From the NCBI RefSeq assembly GCF_030385785.1, contig NZ_JAUEDK010000046.1:1-34552 (forward strand): a DNA stretch of 34,552 nt. Direction: 5' to 3'. The position numbers and the translations under genes are program-made. This document shows positions 16,421 to 24,050 of the stretch, piece by piece. This stretch comes from Crenobacter oryzisoli (lineage in GTDB: Bacteria; Pseudomonadota; Gammaproteobacteria; Burkholderiales; Chromobacteriaceae). The notes under the pieces are model-generated. The model was not told the origin of the DNA and searched no databases. It worked only from the letters and a program-made list of their open reading frames with translations. Each line of letters opens with the position of its first letter. Within the stretch, counting starts at the first letter, position 1.

Positions 16421-16545
16421 TTGTTAGCGGCTCTTATCGCTGGCAACCTGCATCGCCTACTTCATACTTTGACAGCATGGCAGCCTGACCTTCCTCAACC
16501 ATTGGCATATATGGTTTCCGACCAATCTCAGCCATGCGCCATAAC

Positions 16546-16579
16546 AAAAAAATGACTGCTTTCACATCCGAAAGCAGCC
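16546..16579 (-). terminator. Rho-independent terminator of the permease operon
   Basis: On the minus strand GGCTGCTTTC (16579-16570) pairs with GAAAGCAGTC (16563-16554) across a 6-nt loop, with one G-T wobble, and is followed by ATTTTTTTG. It lies 29 bp after the permease stop and marks the end of the amine operon. Confidence 0.85.
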
Positions 16580-16607
16580 ATCTAGGGGCTAGTAAACCAA
16601 GTACGAT

Positions 16608-18041
16608 TCAGTCGTCAGTAGAGACTAAAGAAGTTTGCAGCGTTACCTCTTCGAGAGAGCCAGTGCCCTCCAGCATTTCATCCTCTGGCGCTGCATCACG
16701 CAGATGCTTGGTGGACAGAAAGTATCCGTAGCCAGCGGCCATGGCGACCACGAACACGGCGAATACCAGTGGATTCAGCCAGGCCATGGTCACCAGCGAT
16801 ACTGCAGCGATCACCAGCGCGATCAGCGGGAACAGCGGGTAGATCGGGGCACGGAACGGGCGCTCTAGCTTCGGCTCGCGGCGGCGCAGGCGGAACAAGC
16901 TGAGCATGGACATGATGTACATCACCAGCGCGCCAAACACTGACATGGTGATGATGTTGGCGGTCAGTGTCTGTCCGCCAAAGGTCACCAGCTCATCGCT
17001 AAAGATGGCAGTGATGCCTATGATGCCACCCAGAATGATGGCAAGGTGCGGGGTCTTGAAACGCGGGTGCACTCGGGCAAGCACGCCAGGCATGTAGCCC
17101 GCACGGGCCAACGCGAAGATCTGGCGCGAGTAGCCCATGATGATGCCGTGGAAGCTGGCAATCAGGCCGAATAGGCCGATCCATACCAGCATGTGCATCC
17201 AGCTACTGTTGTTGCCCACCACGATCTTCATCGCTTGCGGCAGCGGGTCATTGAGGTTAGCCAGCTTGCGCCAGTCACCCACGCCCCCAGCAAAGATCAT
17301 CACGCCGATAGCCAGTACGGTCAGGGTGAGAATGCCGCCGATATAGGCTTTCGGGATGGTACGGCGGGGATCTTCTGCTTCTTCTGCTGCCATGGCTGCG
17401 CCTTCGATGGCAAGGAAGAACCAGATGGCGAACGGAATGGCACCCAGGATGCCCAGTATGGCGGTGTGGTTTAGCACATCGCCGCCAGCCCAGCCATTGG
17501 CGGTGAAGTTGGATATAGAGAAGCCGGGGCTGACTACTCCCATGAATACCAGCAGCTCACCGATGGCCAGCACCGTGACAAACAGCTCGAAGTTAGCCGC
17601 CAGCTGCACGCCCAGAATGTTCAGCGCCATGAACACGATGTACGCCCCCACGGCCGCTATTTTCGGGTCTAGCCCTGGGTACTGCACGCCCAGATAGGCG
17701 CCGATGGCCAGTGCGATGGCGGGCGGGGCGAACACGAATTCGATCAGCGTGGCAGCACCAGCGATGAAGCCACCAGTCGGGCCGAAAGCCCGGCGTGCAT
17801 AGGCGAACGGGCCGCCGGCATGCGGAATCGACGTTGTCAGCTCTGTGTAGCTGAAGATAAAGGTGGTGTACATCGCGGCGATCAGCAGCGAGGTCACCAG
17901 AAAACCCAGCGTACCAGCGCTGGCCCAGCCATAACTCCAACCAAAGTACTCCCCGGAAATCACCAGACCAACAGCGATACCCCACAGATGAATGGTCTTG
18001 AGGCTGGGTTTCAGCTCTCGCACGACCTTTTGCTTCTCCAT
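16608..18041 (-). CDS. eat: Ethanolamine-type permease (APC superfamily)
   Basis: Inner-membrane importer of the amino acid-polyamine-organocation superfamily. The 477-residue sequence best resembles the ethanolamine permease group: N-terminus LKTIHLWGIAVGLVISGEYFGW, then FSYTELTTSIPHAGGPFAYA, the AAMAAEEAEDPRRTIPKAYI loop, and about 12 hydrophobic segments. Family members have about 450-480 residues. The ATG at 18041 follows AAAGGAGAAG. It is the last gene of the minus-strand operon, 246 bp after the amidohydrolase; that gap holds a hairpin (CCTGCCGT/ACGGCAGG on the minus strand) but no gene. No eutBC genes are nearby. Substrate specificity cannot be proven from sequence; another small amine or amino alcohol is possible. 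Confidence 0.87.
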   Translation of the reverse strand: MEKQKVVRELKPSLKTIHLWGIAVGLVISGEYFGWSYGWASAGTLGFLVTSLLIAAMYTTFIFSYTELTTSIPHAGGPFAYARRAFGPTGGFIAGAATLIEFVFAPPAIALAIGAYLGVQYPGLDPKIAAVGAYIVFMALNILGVQLAANFELFVTVLAIGELLVFMGVVSPGFSISNFTANGWAGGDVLNHTAILGILGAIPFAIWFFLAIEGAAMAAEEAEDPRRTIPKAYIGGILTLTVLAIGVMIFAGGVGDWRKLANLNDPLPQAMKIVVGNNSSWMHMLVWIGLFGLIASFHGIIMGYSRQIFALARAGYMPGVLARVHPRFKTPHLAIILGGIIGITAIFSDELVTFGGQTLTANIITMSVFGALVMYIMSMLSLFRLRRREPKLERPFRAPIYPLFPLIALVIAAVSLVTMAWLNPLVFAVFVVAMAAGYGYFLSTKHLRDAAPEDEMLEGTGSLEEVTLQTSLVSTDD

Positions 18042-18287
18042 GACTTCTCCTTTGATCGCAATCTACTTGCACGGTGGCTTGCGCCGCTTTGCCTGTCCGG
18101 TCTGACGCCGGTTGTGACTGCCAGGCGAGTAGCGGCAGCCGTGGCTGTCCCGACACGGCCGCCGCGAATACTGCGTTCCTGCGCGGAGCTGCCGGCAACA
18201 CTCTCGGGCAAGCCCGTGGCCTGCCTGCCGTCACGGAAGGTACGGCAGGGCGAGGCTGCAGGGCTGTAGAGGTGTTGCTGGCGGGGG

Positions 18288-18995
18288 TCAGGCCGTGTTG
18301 CCGGCGGCCAGGTGTACCAAGTGGTCGAACAGTGCTTGCTGGCGCGCGTCATTCGCCGCGGTGATCTCCGGGTGCCACTGCACCGCGGTCAGCTGCGGGT
18401 TGCCCTGCAGCTCCACCGCCTCGATCACCCCGTCCGGCGCCCATGCCACCGGTACCAGGCCTTCGCCCAGCTGGTCTATCGCCTGGTGATGCCAGGATGC
18501 CGATTCGCTGTGCTCGCCCAGCAAGCCGGCGAGGCAGCTGCCGGGCTGTACCCGCACCGCGTGCGGCACCGGCTCGCGCGGCGGCGCGCGATGAGGGATG
18601 CCATCGCCCACCACGTCCGGCAGGTGCAGGTGCAGGGTGCCGCCCAGCACGGTATTCACCAGTTGCAGGCCGCGGCAGATCGCCAGCGTCGGCAGCCGGC
18701 TGGCCAGCACCGCGCGGGTCAGCGCCAGCTCGGTGTCGTCGCGCTTAGGGTTGAGGTTGTAGATGGTGGGGTGGTCGCCACCGTCGTAGCGCGCCGGCTC
18801 GATGTCACCGCCGCCGATCAGCACCACACCGTCCAGGCGCGCCAGCCAGGCATCCACCATGTCGGCGCCGACGTGCGGCAGCAGCACCGGCGCACCACCA
18901 GCGCGCACCACCGCCTGTACGTAGAGTTCCGGCGTGTGCGGGCCGTGGTCGGGGTCAGGCGGGTAGGTCGTCAGACCAATCACGGGTTTAGCCAT
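18288..18995 (-). CDS. puuD: Gamma-glutamyl amide hydrolase (PuuD-like class I glutamine amidotransferase fold)
   Basis: Hydrolyses the gamma-glutamyl amide bond, freeing glutamate and an amino acid; the model enzyme PuuD acts on gamma-glutamyl-GABA. The 235-residue protein (MAKPVIGLTTYPPDPD) has LIGGGDIEP (about 59-67), the nucleophile elbow AICRGLQ with C107, and QWHPE with H208 and E210, a complete triad. The ATG at 18995 overlaps the upstream dehydrogenase stop by 8 bp, so translation is coupled. This start was preferred to an ATG 13 codons upstream inside that gene. In this operon its likely substrate is the carboxylate made by the two dehydrogenases, for example gamma-glutamyl-glycine; this is inference. 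Confidence 0.88.
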   Translation of the reverse strand: MAKPVIGLTTYPPDPDHGPHTPELYVQAVVRAGGAPVLLPHVGADMVDAWLARLDGVVLIGGGDIEPARYDGGDHPTIYNLNPKRDDTELALTRAVLASRLPTLAICRGLQLVNTVLGGTLHLHLPDVVGDGIPHRAPPREPVPHAVRVQPGSCLAGLLGEHSESASWHHQAIDQLGEGLVPVAWAPDGVIEAVELQGNPQLTAVQWHPEITAANDARQQALFDHLVHLAAGNTA

Positions 18996-20154
18996 GGAGC
19001 TTGCCCTCGCAGGCGGCACGGAAGATGGCCGCATAGTCGTCGGCGGACAGCGGTAGTGGGTTGCCGCCGTCGCTTGGGTCCTGCTTGGCGGCGATGCCGA
19101 TCATCTCGGCCTGGCTGATGCTGATGCCGATTTCCGTCAGGGTGTGAGCGATGCCGAGCTTGGCGCGCAGCTGCAGTATCCAGCTGAGGAAGCCGTTGAA
19201 GCTGGCATCAGCGAGACCGATGTAGCGCGCGGCAGCGGTGATGCGCTCCGCGATGGCCGGGCGATTCTTCACCAGCACATAAGGCAGCAGAATGGCGTTG
19301 GCGAGGCCGTGGTGGGTATCGAAGTGTGCGCCGATCGGGTGAGCTAGCGCATGCACGCCGCCCAAGCCCTTCTGGAAGGCGGTGGCACCCATGATGGAGG
19401 CGGTCAGCATGTGCGAGCGTGCTTCCACATTGTTGCCGTTGTCGCAGGCTGCTTCCAGCCAGTCGTGCACCAGACGCATACCTTCCAGTGCTACGCCCTG
19501 GGCAATCGGGTGGTAGAACGGTGAGCAGAAGGCTTCCAGATTGTGCACGAAGGCATCGATCCCGGTGGCGGCGGTGAGGTGGCGTGGCAGGCCGCAGGTC
19601 AGTTCCGGGTCGGCCAGCACCAGTTTGGGCAGCATGGCCGGGTGGAAGATGATCACCTTGCGATGCCCATTTTCATCGATGATCAGCGAGGCGCGGCCCA
19701 CCTCGGAGCCGGTACCGGCGGTGGTGGGTACCGCGATGGTGGGCGCCACGCCAGCCACGTTGACGCGGGTCCAGTTGTCGCCCACGTCCTCGAAGTCCCA
19801 CAGCGGGCGGTCCTGACCGACCATTAGCGCAATGGCCTTGCCCACGTCTAGCGCGCTGCCGCCGCCGACGGCGATCACGCCGTCGTGACCACCCTCCTTG
19901 TACGCGGCGACGCCGGCATCCACGTCGCGGCCAACCGGGTTGGGGCGTAGGTCACTGAATACGGCGGCGGAAAGGCCGGCACTTTGCAGGTAGTCCAGCA
20001 GACGGCCGATGAGTGGCAGTTTGGCGAGGCCGGAGTCGGTCACCAACAGAGGGTGCTTGATACCCAACTCGGCGCACATTGCCGGTAGTTCGCTAGCGCG
20101 ACCGGCGCCGAAACGGATGGCAGTAGGGTAATTCCAGTTGCCTTTCAATTGCAT
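18988..20154 (-). CDS. Iron-containing alcohol dehydrogenase
   Basis: Group III (Fe-dependent) NAD(P)-linked alcohol dehydrogenase of 388 residues. The N-terminal nucleotide-binding part contains AVGGGSALDVGKAIAL (about 95-110) and PTTAGTGSEVGRASLI (about 143-158). The metal site is complete by comparison with FucO: D200 and H204 (ATGIDAFVH), H268 and H282 (VHALAHPIGAHFDTHHG). AAAGGA precedes the ATG at 20154. It lies 63 bp after the aldehyde dehydrogenase and overlaps puuD. Its place between a glutamyl-amine ligase plus ALDH and a gamma-glutamyl hydrolase suggests it oxidises the hydroxyl of a gamma-glutamylated amino alcohol to the aldehyde. That role is inferred. Confidence 0.92.
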   Translation of the reverse strand: MQLKGNWNYPTAIRFGAGRASELPAMCAELGIKHPLLVTDSGLAKLPLIGRLLDYLQSAGLSAAVFSDLRPNPVGRDVDAGVAAYKEGGHDGVIAVGGGSALDVGKAIALMVGQDRPLWDFEDVGDNWTRVNVAGVAPTIAVPTTAGTGSEVGRASLIIDENGHRKVIIFHPAMLPKLVLADPELTCGLPRHLTAATGIDAFVHNLEAFCSPFYHPIAQGVALEGMRLVHDWLEAACDNGNNVEARSHMLTASIMGATAFQKGLGGVHALAHPIGAHFDTHHGLANAILLPYVLVKNRPAIAERITAAARYIGLADASFNGFLSWILQLRAKLGIAHTLTEIGISISQAEMIGIAAKQDPSDGGNPLPLSADDYAAIFRAACEGKLHG

Positions 20155-20217
20155 GGTGCGTGTCCTTTAGCTATGGCCCCCGCCGACAAAGGGGGGCGGC
20201 GGCGGGGAAGCCGTTAG

Positions 20218-21603
20218 TCAGTCTTTCAGATGGAAGGATTTGATGCGGGTAAGCTGGCTGTAGCCCAGAACCGACAGCGAGATGCCGCGGCCGGTGTCCT
20301 TCACCCCGGTCCAGGCCAGGGTCGGGTCCAGGTAGTCGCAGCGGTTCATAAACACGGTGCCTGTTTCCAGTCGTTCTCCTAAGCGGATGGCGGCATCGCG
20401 GTCAGCAGTCCAGATTGAGGCGGTCAGGCCGTAGCGGCTGTCATTCATCAGCTGCAGCGCTTGCTCGTCGCCATCTACCGGCATGATGCCGATCACCGGG
20501 CCGAAGCTTTCCTCGCTCATCACTCGCATGCCGTGGTGCACGTTCACTAGCACCTGTGGAGCCAGATAGGCGGTGCCCGGGGCATCGGCGACAAAGTGGC
20601 CGGCCGGAATCAGCGCCTGTGCGCCCTGGGCGATGGCTTCTGCCGTTTGCTGGCGCACGAAGGCGGCGGCACTGGCGCGCACCATCGGCCCCAGGTTAGT
20701 GTTGGCATCTAGTGGGCTGCCAAAGCGATAGGTCTTGGTCAGCTCGACGAAACCGGCAACAAAGTCGTCGTAGTGGCGGCGGTGCACGTAGATGCGCTCG
20801 ATGCCGCAGCAGGACTGACCAGAGTTGAAGAAGGCGCCGTCCACCAGGTTTTCGATGGCAGAGGCCAGGTCGGCGTCCTCGCGTACATAGGCAGGGTCCT
20901 TGCCGCCCAGCTCTAGACCTAGGCCGATGAAGCGGTCGGCAGCGGCGCGCTGCACGGTGCGGCCGCCTTCCACCGAGCCGGTAAAGGCGACAAAGTCGAT
21001 GCCTTCGCTGGCGACCAGCTGCAGAGTGGCGGCGTGATCCAGGTGCAGGATCTGGAACACGCCGGCCGGCAGGCCGGCAGCCTTGAATGCCTCGTCGAAC
21101 AGTTCGGCCACGAGAGGGGTCTGGCTGGAGTGCTTCAGGATCACCGTGTTGCCGGCCACCAGCGCCGGCACGATGGTGTTGATGGCCGTGAGGAAGGGGA
21201 AATTCCACGGTGCCAGCACCAGCACGGTGCCCAGCGGCTCGCGGCGCAGGAAGCGCTCGAAGCCGGCCTTGGGGGCTGGACGCACGTCGGCCAGGCCTTC
21301 CTCGGCAAGTTCGATCATGGTACGGGCACGCTCTTCCAGACCGCGCACTTCACCCGGCGATTGACTGATTGGGCGGCCGATCTGGCGGGTGATGGCCTCA
21401 GCGATGCGCTCTCTGCGCGCCACCAGCTCATCCACTGCGCGGCCAACCATCAGCTTGCGTTCGGTCAGGCTGACCTGACGCCAGCTCTTGCGGGCAAGGC
21501 TGGCCGCATCCAGGGTGGCGCGTACCGCAGCGGCGTCGTGGTAGGGTCGTTGCAGCAGCTCACTGCCGTCTACAGGGGAGATAACGGAAAAGTGTTGGCT
21601 CAT
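20218..21603 (-). CDS. NAD(P)-dependent aldehyde dehydrogenase
   Basis: Aldehyde dehydrogenase superfamily enzyme of 461 residues oxidising an aldehyde to a carboxylate. Catalytic residues are N134 (APWNFPF), E231 (LELGGKDPAY) and C265 (FFNSGQSCCG); the cofactor motif FTGSVEGG lies at about 207-214. It is short at the N-terminus, like succinate-semialdehyde/medium-chain aldehyde dehydrogenases. The start lies 1 nt after the stop of the glutamine-synthetase-like gene (TGA-C-ATG), so translation is tightly coupled. Here it probably oxidises the gamma-glutamyl amino aldehyde, the step done by PuuC in putrescine breakdown. The exact substrate is inferred from context. Confidence 0.93.
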   Translation of the reverse strand: MSQHFSVISPVDGSELLQRPYHDAAAVRATLDAASLARKSWRQVSLTERKLMVGRAVDELVARRERIAEAITRQIGRPISQSPGEVRGLEERARTMIELAEEGLADVRPAPKAGFERFLRREPLGTVLVLAPWNFPFLTAINTIVPALVAGNTVILKHSSQTPLVAELFDEAFKAAGLPAGVFQILHLDHAATLQLVASEGIDFVAFTGSVEGGRTVQRAAADRFIGLGLELGGKDPAYVREDADLASAIENLVDGAFFNSGQSCCGIERIYVHRRHYDDFVAGFVELTKTYRFGSPLDANTNLGPMVRASAAAFVRQQTAEAIAQGAQALIPAGHFVADAPGTAYLAPQVLVNVHHGMRVMSEESFGPVIGIMPVDGDEQALQLMNDSRYGLTASIWTADRDAAIRLGERLETGTVFMNRCDYLDPTLAWTGVKDTGRGISLSVLGYSQLTRIKSFHLKD

Positions 21604-21604
21604 G

Positions 21605-22972
21605 TCAGATGATCTCGAAGTAGCGGTTCAATTCCCAATCGGTTACGTGACGCTGGAACTCGCGTTCCTCCCATTCGCGGGTGGCTGCAAAGTGCTCGAC
21701 GAAATCGTCACCCAGCCAGTCGCGTGCCACGGCGGAATGCTTGAGTTGCTGCGCGGCCTCCCATAGCGAGCGCGGCAGGCGGCGCTCCGGCGGTGCATCC
21801 AGCAGGTAGCCGTTGCCGGTGATCGGGGCATCCGGCTCGATCTCGTGCTCGATGCCGTACAGGCCGGCTGCCAGTGCGCTGGCCAAGGCCAGGTAGGGGT
21901 TGCTGTCGGCGCCCGGCAGGCGATATTCCACGCGCTGCGACTTGTTGCTGCCCGGGATGGCACGCAGCGATACGGTGCGGTTGTCGATACCCCACAGCGC
22001 GGAGGTGGGGGCCCAGTAGCCAGGAACCAGGCGACGGAAGCTGTTGATGGTGGGCGCCGCCATGCAGGCGATCTGCGGCATCAGCGCCTGCATGCCGCCG
22101 ATGAAGTGACGCATGGTGCGGCTGATGTTGCCGGGCTGGCTCGGATCGTAGAAGGCGTTGTCGCCAGCACGGTTCTTCAGCGAGATGTGGATGTGGCCGC
22201 CTTGGCCTGAGTAGTCCTGGTGCCACTTGGCCATGAAGCTGCAGGTACGGCCCTGTTTCTGCGCCAATACTTTGGCGAAGGTCTTGAACAGTGCGGCGTT
22301 GTCGGCGGCCTGGAGTGCCTTGTCCACACCCAGCGCGGCTTCCAGCTGTCCCGGGCCGGTTTCCTCGTGGAAGCCTTCCAGCGGCATGTTCATCGCCTCG
22401 CACAACTGCATCAGGCCTTGGTAAAACTCGGTATTCACCGAGTTGCGCAGCACCGAGTAGCCAAAGGCACCGTGTCCCAGCGGCTTGATGTCCTGGTAAC
22501 TACGGTCCAGCAGCGCACTATTGCTTTCATCGGCCACCAGGAATTCGTATTCGATGCCGGCCATCGGCTCGAAGCCCATGCTACCGGCGCGCTCGACGAC
22601 TCGGCGCAGCAGGCCGCGCGGGCAGAGGCCTTCCAGTCGGCCGACCACCTCGCCCTGCACCAGGATCATGTTGTCTTCCAGCGGCAGCTCGCGACAGCTT
22701 TCCGGAATGATGCGCACCTGGGCATCGGCATAGCCGCGCTGCCAGCCGGTAAGCTTGGTGTTGTCGTACAACTTGTCACCCACATCCCAGCCAAACACCA
22801 CGTCACAGAAGCCAAAGCCGCCATCGAGTGCGGACAGGAACTTGTCGTGCGACATATACTTGCCAGCCATGACACCATCAATATCGTACAGCCCGACCTT
22901 GATCTGCTTGAGGTTGCGCTCCTGAATGAGCGTGCGCAGATCATCTGCGGTCCTTACTTTGTGTGCTTCCAT
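21605..22972 (-). CDS. Gamma-glutamyl-amine ligase (glutamine synthetase family, PuuA/GlnA4-like)
   Basis: ATP-dependent ligase joining glutamate to an amine. The 455-residue protein has the catalytic blocks of the glutamine synthetase fold: GIEYEFLVAD, HEETGPGQLEAALG, the FMAKWHQDYSGQGGHIHISL region, NSFRRLVPGYWAPTSALWG and RVEYRLPGADSNPYLALAS. The N-terminal domain has YDIDGVMAGKYMS where true glutamine synthetases carry the FDGSS-type ammonium latch, which favours an organic amine over ammonia. The ATG at 22972 (MEAHKVRTADDL) follows GAGAGG; an upstream in-frame ATG is less likely. First gene of a five-gene operon, divergent from an RpiR regulator. In Streptomyces, GlnA4 is described as a gamma-glutamylethanolamide synthetase; PuuA acts on putrescine. 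The permease and Fe-ADH here favour an amino alcohol. Confidence 0.9.
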   Translation of the reverse strand: MEAHKVRTADDLRTLIQERNLKQIKVGLYDIDGVMAGKYMSHDKFLSALDGGFGFCDVVFGWDVGDKLYDNTKLTGWQRGYADAQVRIIPESCRELPLEDNMILVQGEVVGRLEGLCPRGLLRRVVERAGSMGFEPMAGIEYEFLVADESNSALLDRSYQDIKPLGHGAFGYSVLRNSVNTEFYQGLMQLCEAMNMPLEGFHEETGPGQLEAALGVDKALQAADNAALFKTFAKVLAQKQGRTCSFMAKWHQDYSGQGGHIHISLKNRAGDNAFYDPSQPGNISRTMRHFIGGMQALMPQIACMAAPTINSFRRLVPGYWAPTSALWGIDNRTVSLRAIPGSNKSQRVEYRLPGADSNPYLALASALAAGLYGIEHEIEPDAPITGNGYLLDAPPERRLPRSLWEAAQQLKHSAVARDWLGDDFVEHFAATREWEEREFQRHVTDWELNRYFEII

Positions 22973-23027
22973 GTCTACCTCTCTGCTTTGTCGATGTTCG
23001 GGGCGGTTTTTCTGCCCTCTGTGCATA

Positions 23028-23056
23028 GTAGTAAACGTTAGAAATCGTTATTGCAA
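23028..23056 (-). promoter_or_regulatory. Candidate promoter/operator of the gamma-glutamyl operon
   Basis: On the minus strand TTGCAA (23056-23051), 17 bp, then TACTAC (23033-23028) is a plausible sigma-70 promoter about 56 bp before the ligase start. The spacer contains two CGTTA repeats on the plus strand (23036-23040 and 23046-23050), a possible site for the divergent RpiR-type regulator. The 177-bp intergenic region is clearly AT-richer than its surroundings. The box matches are only partial. Confidence 0.35.
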
Positions 23057-23149
23057 GTGCGTAAATGTAATAAAAATTTCGTTGTCGCCGGAGCGGCTAT
23101 CGGCCAAACTGTTGGCAAGTACCGCCAATGCTGGAAAAGAGAACTGCTG

Positions 23150-24022
23150 ATGAGACAAAACTGCTCTGTTGCAGAATTGCTGCGATCGGAAATGGATAAA
23201 CTCACGCCCACCGAGCGTAAGATCTCGCGCGTGCTGCTGGCCAACTATCCGGTAGCGGGACTGGAAACCATTGCCCAGCTGGCGGCTAGGGTGGAGGTGA
23301 GCGGTCCCACCGTGCTGCGACTAGTGAGCAAGTTGGGCTTTGACAGCTATACCGCCTTCCAGGCCGCACTGCGCGGGGAGCTGGAGGCTCGCCTGCAATC
23401 ACCATTAGTGCGGCGTGAGGTCGGCATGGCGGCGGAGGGCACAGATTTTCTGGCTGATTTCGTGCGCCGGCAGACCGAGTTGATGCAGCAGACCGTGGCC
23501 AACGTCAGCCAGGCGGAATTCGATGGCGCGGTGGAACTGCTGGCCGATCCCAAGCGCCGAGTCTGGCTGCTGGGTGGCCGGCTTACCGAGCCGCTAGCGG
23601 CCTACCTCGCTCATCACCTGAAGGTAGTGCGCTCGCAGGTGACATTGTTGCGGCCCTTGCCGACCAGCTGGGCAGACAACTTGGTGGACATGGGGAAGCA
23701 CGACGTGCTGGTGGTGTTCGATATCCGCCGTTACTGGCAAGATGCGCAGCGTATGGCTGAGATGGCGGCGCAGCGAAAGGTGCAAGTGGTGCTGTTCACC
23801 GACCAGTGGCTGTCGCCGGTATCGCGCTGCGCCCGATACACACTGGCCGCACATACCGCCGGACCGGCCGGGTGGGATACCAACACACCGCTCTTGATGC
23901 TAGTGGATGCACTGATTGCCGCGGTGAATACCCGCCACTGGGGCGACATCCACGAGCGACTGCAAGAACTGGAGCGAATGAGGGCTGAGCTTGGGGAAGG
24001 CGACGAGTCCATGCGGCGATAA
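23150..24022 (+). CDS. RpiR/MurR-family transcriptional regulator
   Basis: 290-residue regulator with an N-terminal helix-turn-helix of the RpiR type (about 10-80, with LETIAQLAARVEVSGPTVLR and LGFDSYTAFQAALRGEL). A C-terminal SIS domain follows (about 125-265, with RRVWLLGGRLTEPLAAYLAHHL and HDVLVVFDIRRY). The frame is open upstream to a TTG, but the ATG at 23150 (MRQNCSVAELLRSEMDKL) fits the family start. It is divergent from the ligase operon with 177 bp between, so it probably controls that operon. RpiR proteins usually sense phosphosugars; the ligand here is unknown, and a gamma-glutamyl intermediate is only a guess. The IS5-type element lies 28 bp downstream. Confidence 0.9.
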   Translation: MRQNCSVAELLRSEMDKLTPTERKISRVLLANYPVAGLETIAQLAARVEVSGPTVLRLVSKLGFDSYTAFQAALRGELEARLQSPLVRREVGMAAEGTDFLADFVRRQTELMQQTVANVSQAEFDGAVELLADPKRRVWLLGGRLTEPLAAYLAHHLKVVRSQVTLLRPLPTSWADNLVDMGKHDVLVVFDIRRYWQDAQRMAEMAAQRKVQVVLFTDQWLSPVSRCARYTLAAHTAGPAGWDTNTPLLMLVDALIAAVNTRHWGDIHERLQELERMRAELGEGDESMRR

Positions 24023-24050
24023 CAGATGTGAACGCTTAATCGGGTCGTTG

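Noticed and set aside
16608-24022. Classical putrescine (Puu) operon
   Set aside because: No PuuB-type FAD amine oxidase, no PuuP/PuuR and no aminotransferase; an Fe-alcohol dehydrogenase and an ethanolamine-type permease are present instead.
16608-24022. Eut microcompartment ethanolamine operon
   Set aside because: No ammonia-lyase subunits, shell proteins or cobalamin genes are visible; only the permease type is shared.
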